A DNA stretch of 64,000 nt from JACKAQ01 sp965227145. Lineage in GTDB: Bacteria > Calditrichota > Calditrichia > RBG-13-44-9 > J075. A program made the position numbers and the translations under genes. Shown piece by piece: positions 19,349-27,600 of this stretch (position 1 is its first letter; each line of letters opens with the position of its first letter). The notes under the pieces were generated by a model that was not told where the DNA came from, did not search any database, and was given only the letters and a program-made list of their open reading frames with translations. Location of the stretch: the NCBI GenBank assembly GCA_965227145.1, contig OZ245730.1, positions 5,642,001 to 5,706,000 on the forward strand, read 5' to 3'.

Positions 19349-20425
19349 TCAATTGAAAAAGACCCGGTTACCCTGACGTTTTACCGGAATTTGGAGCACT
19401 TTGCCGAGTGCGTCCATTACGGCGTCGATGTTGGTGTTTTCGATGGCGCCGGAAAGTTCGCGATCCAGCAATGCAACGTCCTTCACGACAACGCTAACGC
19501 CGTAAGTTTCCTCAATTCGCCGGATAACAACCGATAGTGGCGTTTGGTCCAGCGCGAAAGCCGGTTCGTCGCTCCACCAGACAATCCGGGTTTTGCTGTC
19601 GGTTGCGTTGGCGTGCAGTTGCCGGTCGTTCCGGTGAAAAAATGTGGATTGTCCCGGAATCAGCTCTGCCGTCGCCGCCGGATTGTTGTGATCATTTTGT
19701 GCCGCAACTTCAACCCGCCCGTTTTCCAGCGAAACAGTTGTGCCATCGCCGCGTTCGTACACGACAAAACGCGTTCCCAAAACGCGCACCTGTCCGTCCG
19801 CAGTTTGCACGGTAAAACGGCGCGCGGTTCCGGCGGGATTTTTGCTGATATCAAAAAACGCCTCGCCCGTCAACACAACATTTACTGCGCTGCCGCTTGT
19901 CCATTCATCCGAAAAGTGGAGCGCAGAATTGGCGTTCAGCAACACGGTAGATTGATCGGGCAGTTGAATGCGCACCTGCTCGCCATTGCCGGTTCGCACT
20001 TCCCGGTTCATTGGATTGGAAACATTTCCGCTGAAAAATCCCACCCAAACCAGTGCAACCAGACAAAATGCCGCGGCAACTGCGCTGCCCGCGCCCAGCC
20101 ACCAACGGGTCGAATGGATTTCGCGATTCATCCGTCGCTGAAGATAGGTTTCCGGGTGTTGCGGTGCCGTCGAAGCGCTGTCTCCGAGGTTCAACCGGTT
20201 GTTTAATTTTTGCCATTCGGCATCTGTTTCACCCGAAAAAATGGGCTTAAATGTTAAAACGGACCAGGTTTCCGAGATCTCGCGGAATGCTTCTTCATGC
20301 AAGGTGTTTTCAGAAATCCAGTTTTGCCAGAATTGGTTGTCTGTTGCGTCCCCTTTTCCGGAAAGCCATTTCAGAAATGACTCGTTCTCCAGCAGTTCTG
20401 CGATAATTTGCTCTCTCTGATTCAT
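19349..20425 (-). CDS. FecR-family anti-sigma / sigma regulator
   Basis: A 358-residue inner-membrane regulator. Residues ~1-60 form a cytoplasmic helical domain with the W-rich pattern of FecR N-termini. One transmembrane helix lies at ~109-131, then the periplasmic FecR domain (GEQVRIQLPDQSTVLLNANS, followed by LTGEAFFDI and VLGTRFVV). The C-terminal ~70 residues form a DUF4974/STN-like element. It would bind the sigma factor encoded upstream and receive a signal from the STN domain of the receptor encoded downstream. Gene order sigma-FecR-receptor is the classic cell-surface signalling arrangement. Confidence 0.93.
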   Translation of the reverse strand: MNQREQIIAELLENESFLKWLSGKGDATDNQFWQNWISENTLHEEAFREISETWSVLTFKPIFSGETDAEWQKLNNRLNLGDSASTAPQHPETYLQRRMNREIHSTRWWLGAGSAVAAAFCLVALVWVGFFSGNVSNPMNREVRTGNGEQVRIQLPDQSTVLLNANSALHFSDEWTSGSAVNVVLTGEAFFDISKNPAGTARRFTVQTADGQVRVLGTRFVVYERGDGTTVSLENGRVEVAAQNDHNNPAATAELIPGQSTFFHRNDRQLHANATDSKTRIVWWSDEPAFALDQTPLSVVIRRIEETYGVSVVVKDVALLDRELSGAIENTNIDAVMDALGKVLQIPVKRQGNRVFFN

Positions 20426-20583
20426 TATAAGTGCGTTAGCCCTTTACAGTTGTTAACATTCCGCAGACAAATTTTGAAAAAACCGGTCTGCATTTTTTGC
20501 TGTTTAATAGTAAAGAGCAAACGGAAACGCTTTTGTAATGGTCATTCAGAAAAAAAAGTGAAATTTTTTAGAGGAAGGAGAAA

Positions 20584-21168
20584 TCAGGCTTGAAAAGTTG
20601 TGTCCGGGTTCAATTGGCGGAGCCGTTGCAGTGCTTCGAAAACGTAATTACGCGCGACCTGGTAAGAAATGCCCATTACTTCTGCGATTTGCGAATAGGT
20701 AAATTCTTTAAAAATTTTCAGATACAGCGCTTCGCGCATCCGTGGCGGTATGCTTCCCAAAATGGATTGAACCATTCGTTTGCGGGCGATATCCGTTTCG
20801 CGATGCAGGACAAATTCTTCCGGTGAAAACGCAAAATCATCGTTGGCATCGTGCAAATCTGTGTTGAACGTTACCGTTTTGCGCTGCTGTGCCAGCCGTT
20901 TCAGCAATGTGCGCCGCAGCGATGCCAGCAAATACGGCAGCACAGATTGCACATCGCCCAAAAATGCTTTGCGTTCCCAAATGGTTGCAAACACATCCTG
21001 AATTGCATCTTTAACGATGTCGTCCTGCGCGTAAAACCGCATGCCGTAATCATACAAATGCTGATAATATTGGCGAAACAACAGTTCCAGCGCAGCCGGA
21101 TTGCCCGCTTTCAGCATCAGCCATAACCGGTTTTCATCTGCTGCAGATGTCGGTGATATATCACTCAT
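20584..21168 (-). CDS. ECF-subfamily sigma-70 factor (FecI-like)
   Basis: A 194-residue ECF sigma factor. Region 2 is at about residues 25-95 (FRQYYQHLYDYGMRF and DAIQDVFATIWE) and region 4 at ~130-185, with a helix-turn-helix in FTYSQIAEVMGISYQVARNYV. There is no extra C-terminal domain. It heads the locus on the minus strand and probably drives the two receptor genes and perhaps the transport and hydrolase genes. Its partner is the FecR protein 158 bp downstream. The 243-bp region upstream (21169-21411) should hold its own promoter; I see no clear consensus there. Confidence 0.93.
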   Translation of the reverse strand: MSDISPTSAADENRLWLMLKAGNPAALELLFRQYYQHLYDYGMRFYAQDDIVKDAIQDVFATIWERKAFLGDVQSVLPYLLASLRRTLLKRLAQQRKTVTFNTDLHDANDDFAFSPEEFVLHRETDIARKRMVQSILGSIPPRMREALYLKIFKEFTYSQIAEVMGISYQVARNYVFEALQRLRQLNPDTTFQA

Positions 21169-21411
21169 AAAATACCGGAGCGTTGAATAAAGCCGTTTAT
21201 TTTAAAGGATTTATCGGCAATACATTTTATTGCATTTCGGTGAATGCAACTGCCGGAAAAATTTGGGTTGGGAAAGGCAAACGGTTAGTTTGAAGACAGT
21301 TGCCGGCTCCCATAAAGATGATAACGATTTTTTTTTCGATATGCAAATTTGATTTGGACCAGCAGTTTTTCGAAATTTTCGCGGTGGAACAACAAAAATT
21401 TTCACCGTAAA

Positions 21412-22917
21412 TTAAAGCAATTTAAGCACTTCCAGCGAATCTTTCACATATTCCGGAGAGCGCATACCAACCAGCGAAACGTGCACTTCGCCGCTGTGCA
21501 GCGTTTGCAGCAATGCTTTTTGGGACAGCGATTGCTGTTGCCATTGCGGGTGCGCGCTGTCGAACGCAGATACGGTATCCTTCAGCGCGATGGAATTGCG
21601 GCGATCCAGTTCCATCAGCCAAACATCTGCAGCGGATTGCAGCGCTGCAAAATAGCGTTCGATGATTTTGCCGATGCCCGATTCGGGATTGCTTTTTTCC
21701 AGCAGCACCCGTTTGCCGAATTCCGTGAGCGGGTTCAGCCGCTGTGCCAGCAACATCCGGAATGTGGAAACATCCATATTTTGGCGGGTGAGCATGCGCA
21801 AATGTACGCTGCTTTGCAAAAATTCGCGGAATGCCTTTCCCTCGCTGCCGAGCTGCAAATTTTCGCTGGCGACAAAACTGACCAGTTCATCTTCAATTTG
21901 CTGGGCTTTTTCCAATTCAATCTCAAATTTGGATGAATAATCGGTGTCCGGTTCGGCGCCGTAATTGGCCAAACGCAGCAGCCGGTTGCCGTCAATCGCA
22001 TTTAACGGACGGTTCGCCAAAACCCCGAGATTTAATTGTTCGGCGAGTTGTAAAACGGTCAGGTTTTCATTCTGAAATGAATTGTTTTTTTCAGTTTCCG
22101 CGCTGTTTTCCAGCATGTTGAACGGCAGTTGGATGACCGCAAAATGCCCCTCCTCCGGCGCAATACCGAGCTGCAAACAGGCATCTCCATATGCCGTCCA
22201 CACCTTCGCCAAACTGACGTGATGCGGATCGTCCGCCGGCAGCGGAAAGCTGTTGCTGGAAATGCCATACCAGCGAATCAGCCCGTCGTTCACCAATTTT
22301 TCCATCTGCACAAACGCGCGGCGCAGGCGATTGTAAAATTGTTTTTCGGCGGCTGCCAAATCAAAATTTTGCTGTTCGGCGTGCATCAAAAAATATTCCG
22401 GATTGTGCAGCAGATACACATCCAGCGTGTCCAGATGCATTCGCGCCAGCGAACGGGTGATCTGGTCTTCGATAAAAACCGGGTGAATGCAATGCCACAT
22501 ATCTGTATGATATTTAACGACTTCCGGAAACGGATCGCTGTTGTTTTCGCGCTCCTTTGCGATGTCCATATTGTCACCCTGAATGTAGCCAACTTTGCTG
22601 ACAATCACGTATGCCTCGCGCGGTTTGCCGTTCCAAACGATAAAATCGTTGAACACATCGCCGATGAGCACTTCTGCCATGCCGTCCGTATAATTTGCGG
22701 ACGTGTCGATCAGGTTGCAGCCGTGCTCCAGCGTCATTTTCAGCGCGGTTTTATGCGGCTCAACCTCCGCGTGGCAGCGGTAAGTGCCAAATCCCAATCG
22801 CGATACGGTCAGCCCGGTTCGCCCCAATTGGCGATAGGCGTTTTTGGAATACTTTTTTTGATGTTGATCAGCAAATTGCCGGGTGGCTTCCGGCGTGGCA
22901 AATTCGGGGATGGACAT
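21412..22917 (-). CDS. Aldo/keto reductase, long form
   Basis: A 501-residue oxidoreductase of the aldo/keto reductase superfamily. The TIM-barrel core has the catalytic set: Asp and Tyr in DTSANYTDG, Lys in IVSKVGY and His in YLLHNPE. It is about 150-180 residues longer than the usual ~320, with the extra length in the middle and second half. The frame extends to 22965 (ATG) and 23037 (TTG), but the ATG at 22915-22917 has GGAG six bases upstream and is preferred. It is transcribed away from the YhaM-like gene. The NADPH-dependent reduction of a carbonyl substrate is inferred from family; the substrate is unknown. Confidence 0.8.
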   Translation of the reverse strand: MSIPEFATPEATRQFADQHQKKYSKNAYRQLGRTGLTVSRLGFGTYRCHAEVEPHKTALKMTLEHGCNLIDTSANYTDGMAEVLIGDVFNDFIVWNGKPREAYVIVSKVGYIQGDNMDIAKERENNSDPFPEVVKYHTDMWHCIHPVFIEDQITRSLARMHLDTLDVYLLHNPEYFLMHAEQQNFDLAAAEKQFYNRLRRAFVQMEKLVNDGLIRWYGISSNSFPLPADDPHHVSLAKVWTAYGDACLQLGIAPEEGHFAVIQLPFNMLENSAETEKNNSFQNENLTVLQLAEQLNLGVLANRPLNAIDGNRLLRLANYGAEPDTDYSSKFEIELEKAQQIEDELVSFVASENLQLGSEGKAFREFLQSSVHLRMLTRQNMDVSTFRMLLAQRLNPLTEFGKRVLLEKSNPESGIGKIIERYFAALQSAADVWLMELDRRNSIALKDTVSAFDSAHPQWQQQSLSQKALLQTLHSGEVHVSLVGMRSPEYVKDSLEVLKLL

Positions 22918-23249
22918 GCGCGGCTCCGTTTCAGCAGTTGTTCCCTCTCTAAAATATTGCTCCATGATAATTGAATTAGCCGCAGAACACAAGCTTTTTC
23001 CCGCGAAATTCAGCCGCGCTATTGCGAAATTCAACAAAACTGGTTATTCTTTGACTCAGGGATGTTTTTTTGTTTTTGCAAACCCATACATAAACACGAC
23101 AATTTTTTGAAATTTCCGGCTCACGGGTGAGTGGATACCAATCAGGAACGCCCATATGTGTTCCGCAAATGTTGCAATTTGATTCGATATTTTTAAAGCA
23201 AATGTTACATAACCAATTCAGCAAAATGCAAATAAACCGGGGAAAAACG

Positions 23250-24215
23250 ATGGGGAAGAAAATCGAATATTCGCAAATCAAAAAAGCGGCAATCGGGGAG
23301 CCGTTCGTCACATTTTGCGTGGTGCGCAGCAAAGAAGTAAAATACAAACAGAACGGCCAGCCGTATCTGGTGCTGGAACTGGGCGACCAAAGCGGACGCT
23401 TGAAAACGCGGTTGTGGAACGATATTGACAGCAATTCTGCAGAAACACCGGTTGGCGGGATCGTGAAAATACAGGCTGTCGCGGAAGCCGTGAACGGGCG
23501 CAAAGAGTTGAAAATTCAACGGTTACGCGCCGCATCGGCAGAAGATAAAATTTCCGCCGATGCGCTGTTGCCGCAAACTGCACAGGATGTGGCGCAGCTT
23601 CGCCAAATGTTCGATGCTCACCGCCAATCGATTACCAATACCCATTTGCTCGATTTGCTCTCCGCTGTTTTTCGCGATGAGGCGTTTGCCAAAGCCTATT
23701 TTCGGTCGCCGGGCGGTAAGTTGTGGCATCACAATTATTTATCGGGAATGCTGGAGCATGTGGTAAAGCTGCTCAATTTTGCGGATCTGATGAATATTCA
23801 CTATCCGGAAATCGACATCGATTTGCTGAAAACGGCCATTATTTGCCACGATTTGGGCAAGGTTCGCGAATATTCGCTGAACGGATACATCGATTTTTCG
23901 ACGGAAGGGCGGCTGCTCGGCAACGGGGCGATCGGTTACGGAATTATCGACGGGCACATCCGGGATTTGCCGGAATTTCCGCCCGATCTGCGCCAGCAAT
24001 TGCTGCACCTGGTGCTCAGCCACAACGGCAAGCAGCACGGCGCACCGGTGGAACCTATGACGCTGGAAGCGATGGTGCTGCAGCACCTCATTTTGCTGGA
24101 TGCGCACACCAACGCTATTTTACGCATCCGCGAAAACGATGTGCTGCCGGATCAGGATTGGAGCAAATATATTCCGCTGCTGGAGCGTTTCATTTATGCT
24201 GGAAAACAGGCGTAA
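23250..24215 (+). CDS. OB-fold plus HD-domain protein, YhaM-like 3'-5' exoribonuclease
   Basis: A 321-residue protein. Residues ~1-95 form an OB-type nucleic-acid-binding domain (PYLVLELGDQSGRLKTRLW) and ~150-310 an HD metal-dependent phosphohydrolase domain, with metal ligands in WHHNYLSGMLEH and ICHDLGK. This layout matches YhaM/CBF1 3'-5' exoribonucleases. The ATG at 23250 has GGGG about eight bases upstream; the longer frame from 23127 is not supported. It is followed after 50 bp by the haem lipoprotein gene on the same strand. RNA trimming in the cytoplasm is the likely role. Confidence 0.85.
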   Translation: MGKKIEYSQIKKAAIGEPFVTFCVVRSKEVKYKQNGQPYLVLELGDQSGRLKTRLWNDIDSNSAETPVGGIVKIQAVAEAVNGRKELKIQRLRAASAEDKISADALLPQTAQDVAQLRQMFDAHRQSITNTHLLDLLSAVFRDEAFAKAYFRSPGGKLWHHNYLSGMLEHVVKLLNFADLMNIHYPEIDIDLLKTAIICHDLGKVREYSLNGYIDFSTEGRLLGNGAIGYGIIDGHIRDLPEFPPDLRQQLLHLVLSHNGKQHGAPVEPMTLEAMVLQHLILLDAHTNAILRIRENDVLPDQDWSKYIPLLERFIYAGKQA

Positions 24216-24265
24216 TTTGTTGTAAATTTTCACTTTCGAACAACAATTAACGACGAGGCAGTAAA

Positions 24266-24859
24266 ATGAAACTGAAACTTTTGTTTTTATTGATTTTGGG
24301 CGCGCTTATCGCCGGATGCGGCAAAACGGAAAACAGCAACGAACCTACCGCTGCCGAACTGAAAATGGCGCAGGAAACCGGCAGCAAATACGCCGCCGCG
24401 CTGATGTCCGGATTGAAAGACACGCTGCAAACCGCCATCCGCGAAAAAGGCGTTGCCGGCGCAGTGGATGTGTGCAACGTTCAGGCGATGCCGCTCACTC
24501 GCAAAGCAGAGGGCGAAGGCGTGAGCATCAAACGCACCACCAACAAATATCGCAATCCTGAAAATGCGCCGGATGAAACGGAGAAAGCCGCACTGGCGTA
24601 TTTCGAAACGCAACTGAAGGAATCGGGCAGCTTGCCGGAAAATTACGTGCAAAAAGTGAGTGAAAACGGTGAGCAATTTTTGTATTTCTACAAACCGATG
24701 CAAATGGCTGCGGTTTGCCTCTCCTGCCACGGCGATCCCGCAACGATGGATGAAAATCTGCTGACAACGCTGGATCAGCACTACCCGAACGATATGGCGC
24801 GCGGCTACAGCGAAGGCGATTTTCGCGGTGCTATTCGCGTAAAAATTCCGTTGAAATAA
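24266..24859 (+). CDS. DUF3365 (Tll0287-like) c-type haem lipoprotein
   Basis: A 197-residue protein with a lipoprotein signal (LIAGC, Cys18) and one c-type haem motif, CLSCH, at 151-155 near the C-terminus. The arrangement, including VCNVQAM and the RTTNKYRNPENAPD stretch, matches the DUF3365 family, often found as haem sensor domains or free periplasmic proteins. It would be attached to a membrane, facing the periplasm or surface. GAGG precedes the ATG. It probably acts in redox sensing or electron transfer; no partner kinase or oxidase is adjacent. Confidence 0.88.
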   Translation: MKLKLLFLLILGALIAGCGKTENSNEPTAAELKMAQETGSKYAAALMSGLKDTLQTAIREKGVAGAVDVCNVQAMPLTRKAEGEGVSIKRTTNKYRNPENAPDETEKAALAYFETQLKESGSLPENYVQKVSENGEQFLYFYKPMQMAAVCLSCHGDPATMDENLLTTLDQHYPNDMARGYSEGDFRGAIRVKIPLK

Positions 24860-24935
24860 TTTATTTGAAAAAATTGGCAGGTCGTTAAATATTGCGATTA
24901 CGCAACAATCGCAACAATTTCGTGTGCACCGGGAA

Positions 24936-24959
24936 GATTCCTGCGTTCGCAGGAATGAC
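24936..24959 (-). repeat. GTCATTCC-family palindromic repeat
   Basis: ATTCCTGCG (24937-24945) and its complement CGCAGGAAT (24948-24956) followed by GACC. It is the same family as the units at 61791 and 61832, and lies in the gap after the haem lipoprotein gene. Confidence 0.8.
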
Positions 24960-24991
24960 CGGTATATTTTATGGGAGCATCTTTTTTTATC

Positions 24992-25016
24992 TTGGGGCGA
25001 ACGGCGTTCGCCCCAA
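24992..25016. repeat. Perfect palindrome at the 3' end of the M23 gene
   Basis: A 12-bp arm TTGGGGCGAACG and its complement are separated by a single base. Neither strand has a T run directly after it (on the minus strand an A run follows), so it is not a clean terminator. It may stabilise the 3' end of the peptidase transcript or be another dispersed repeat. Confidence 0.7.
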
Positions 25017-25020
25017 ATGT

Positions 25021-27243
25021 TTACCGTCGCGTAACTGTAAATTCTTTGGTCACGCGGTTGCCCGCATTGTCCGATGTGGAAATTGCCACAGTGGATGTGC
25101 CCGCCGGCAAATACTTCGTTTCCACCTCAATCCAGTCTTCTTCCGGATCAAAAATAAACATCGTCCATTTGCCGTTGACGGTCACGCGAATCTGGTTTTC
25201 GTTGAACATGCCGGAAAAGCCGTCGCGAATGCCAAACCGCGCGTTGCGATTGGCGGACGCCGTCAGCCGGACAGCGGTAATTTGCGGCGGAATGGAATCC
25301 TGCAACACCGCAAAATGCTCCAGGCTGGTGACTCGCGCGCTGAAGGTGTTGGTCTGCCGGTCAAAATCGGAGGGCAAAAATCCCCAACTGCCGCGCGAGG
25401 TGAGGTAATACAATCCCACGCCCTTCATTTTGGCGATGGAATCCGGCACGGTTAAGCTGACGTATGCGCCGTAATTCAGCGGTTGGTCGAACGGTGCAGT
25501 GCGATACGTTTTTGATAATACACGATATGGCGCCGGTGGAAAAACAGTTGATTCCACTTCGCCGAGTTCCACAAAAAGGGTATCGTGCAGCGCGTTGCTG
25601 GGAAAACGGAGCGAAAAATTGCCGTCTTCCGAACGCAGCGAACGGGTTTGTCCGGGCACAATCCGGTAATCGGATGCCAGCCAATTTGCCAGCTTTTCAT
25701 CGAACGCATCGCCAAACGGCGTTTTGGGATTTTCCCGTTCGGCGGAAATACGGACGGAAAACCGGTTGTTGTCATACATTCGTGCTTTTCCGGTGCCGGT
25801 TTGCCAGTCGCCGGGCACCAGCGGAAAACCTTTGCCTTTAACCAGCATTTCCTGCCCGAAAGGCACCACCGTTTCAATCGCCGATTCTACCGGCGGCAAA
25901 ACGGATTTGCTTCCGGTCCAGACAAACAGCGGTTGCAGCGGCAAATCGTCGCCGTAGGTGGCGTCCACCCGAACCACCGCGCCAGGCACCAGGCTGTTCG
26001 GCGCAGTAATTATGTAGCTGTGATGTTTCATTTTCGGATCGAATCGCTGCACAAAGGATGCATTCGGAAAAGCAGTTGCCACGCTGTTACCGGGAATGAG
26101 TTGCCGGAACGTCAGCGAGCCGAGCGAATCCGCGCTGAGCACGGTGAATTTCAGCGAATCGGCGGTGGCTTGCACATCTTGAATCGCCACCGGACGATAG
26201 CGGTGATAAATGACGGGAATTTCCAGCTTCATTTCATTCCCGAAATAATCCTCCGCTTCGATGATCACCGTATTTTCCCCATCGCGCAGATTTTCGGTGG
26301 AAAGCATGCCGCCACCGCGCGGCGTGTTACCGTAAAACGGCAAACTGTTCGCCGGATGGCGATAAAAATTGTGATACGATTTCATCCCGCGTCGTTGCAG
26401 CGAAAAATTTTTATCCAGCTCCACCAAATGGTTTTCATCATAACTGAAGCGGTCGTATTGCACGGAATACAGCAGCGAATCGTTCACCAGCAAACGACCT
26501 TTGTAAAAATCGAACACGTTGCTGGCGCCGTCCGCCTGATCAAAAATGCGCAGCGCGATATACGCCCGCCCGGTGAGATATATGGGCTGGCGGAGCCGCA
26601 TTTTGCTGTCCGCCGGCAATGACTGGATGAGTGTGTCCGGCAATAAATTGATCAGCGTGTGGGCGCTGGCCGGAATAATTGCCAGTGATCGGGGGCGCGG
26701 CGCGATGTTATCGACCATCTCTTTTTTGAAATATTCCAACGGGTTGATCGGGCGATTGTAGCTGTCACGCATCTCGAAATGCAAATGCGGCACGCCGATG
26801 CCGGTTTCGCCGGTGTACCCGATGTGCTGCCCTTTTTTTACGGGAAACAGTGCCGGCGAAAGCCCGCGTTTATCCACGGAGTTGCGCTGGCTTTGCAGCC
26901 GCAGCGAATCCATATACGCTTCGTATTCGGGAATAAAACCGTCCAAATGTCCGTACAGTGCGTAGTTGCCGTCTTTTAATTTGAGATAAATCGCGTTGCC
27001 ATAGCCGGTTGCGCCTTTTCGCAGCCGATACACATAGCCATCGTCGATGGCAAAAATTTTGTATCCGGTGCGGTTCCACGTTTTGATATCAATCGCAGCG
27101 TGATAGCGTCGCGGACGCAACTCGCAAAAACTGCTGGTCATCAATTTGCTGGCATCGGTGGGCCATGCGTAATCTTGTGCAAATAACGAACATCCAACCA
27201 AATACATAATTTCGACAAAAACCCTAACCGCTTTTTTCATCAT
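25021..27243 (-). CDS. M23-family metallopeptidase with long C-terminal extension
   Basis: A 740-residue exported protein: signal peptide to about residue 22 (LFAQ), then an M23/LytM peptidase domain at ~25-165. Zinc ligands are His48 and Asp52 (YHAAIDI) and the HLH motif at 153-155; YGHL at ~97-100 is also present. The remaining ~570 residues look like beta-sandwich modules and carry no motif I recognise. The peptidase domain would cut peptidoglycan cross-links or act as a scaffold activator. No clear ribosome site precedes the tandem ATG ATG. It stands alone, divergent from the histidine kinase gene. Confidence 0.87.
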   Translation of the reverse strand: MMKKAVRVFVEIMYLVGCSLFAQDYAWPTDASKLMTSSFCELRPRRYHAAIDIKTWNRTGYKIFAIDDGYVYRLRKGATGYGNAIYLKLKDGNYALYGHLDGFIPEYEAYMDSLRLQSQRNSVDKRGLSPALFPVKKGQHIGYTGETGIGVPHLHFEMRDSYNRPINPLEYFKKEMVDNIAPRPRSLAIIPASAHTLINLLPDTLIQSLPADSKMRLRQPIYLTGRAYIALRIFDQADGASNVFDFYKGRLLVNDSLLYSVQYDRFSYDENHLVELDKNFSLQRRGMKSYHNFYRHPANSLPFYGNTPRGGGMLSTENLRDGENTVIIEAEDYFGNEMKLEIPVIYHRYRPVAIQDVQATADSLKFTVLSADSLGSLTFRQLIPGNSVATAFPNASFVQRFDPKMKHHSYIITAPNSLVPGAVVRVDATYGDDLPLQPLFVWTGSKSVLPPVESAIETVVPFGQEMLVKGKGFPLVPGDWQTGTGKARMYDNNRFSVRISAERENPKTPFGDAFDEKLANWLASDYRIVPGQTRSLRSEDGNFSLRFPSNALHDTLFVELGEVESTVFPPAPYRVLSKTYRTAPFDQPLNYGAYVSLTVPDSIAKMKGVGLYYLTSRGSWGFLPSDFDRQTNTFSARVTSLEHFAVLQDSIPPQITAVRLTASANRNARFGIRDGFSGMFNENQIRVTVNGKWTMFIFDPEEDWIEVETKYLPAGTSTVAISTSDNAGNRVTKEFTVTRR

Positions 27244-27600
27244 TGTTGTGTCAAAACCCGTTTCGTTTTCGATTCAACCTGTTGTTTTTTTATCATCTTC
27301 CAACCACTTGTGATGCGCGATAATATAGATAAACTGCGGCGTTGATACAATGGCTGTTCCAGATTATCCCAAACCAATGGTTGACAGACAAACGGAAAAT
27401 GTTAATATTAAAGGGAATTACCGGATGTTAATAGTTGGGGATTTTGCGTTGCAATCCAACCTTCTCAAGTTGTTCCGGGTGCATCCGATAATATGAGGTC
27501 AACATTTTATTCTGGCCGCCGTGTCGCAATTCGCATTTTCGTTGCGATTTGTACTGATCATCCCGTTTTAGGGATATCCGAATTTTCCAGGAAAAATATT
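27244..27600. other. Divergent intergenic region between M23 peptidase and histidine kinase
   Basis: A 357-bp A+T-rich gap. It contains a good sigma-70-like promoter pointing at the kinase (27381-27408) and, upstream of the peptidase, no clear consensus. The frame of the kinase stays open back to 27493, but that part reads unlike the protein and lacks a ribosome site. Confidence 0.6.
27381..27408 (+). promoter_or_regulatory. Candidate sigma-70-type promoter for histidine kinase gene
   Basis: TTGACA (27381-27386), a 16-bp spacer and TAATAT (27403-27408). It would give a leader of about 185 bases before the ATG at 27601. It was judged by consensus only. Confidence 0.4.

Noticed and set aside
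23127..23249. Longer N-terminus of the YhaM-like protein
   Set aside because: The ATG at 23250 has a good ribosome site and begins where family homology begins; the extra 41 residues look like leader sequence.
24992..25016. Perfect palindrome taken as the M23 gene terminator
   Set aside because: On the minus strand it is followed by A rather than T, so it does not fit a Rho-independent terminator; recorded only as a palindrome.
24892..25455. A plus-strand frame containing an IPAFAGMT-like peptide
   Set aside because: It covers a dispersed repeat and then the antisense of the M23 peptidase gene; it is not a gene.
27493..27600. 36-residue N-terminal extension of the histidine kinase
   Set aside because: The ATG at 27601 has an AGGA ribosome site, and the extension is not similar to a signal peptide or domain.
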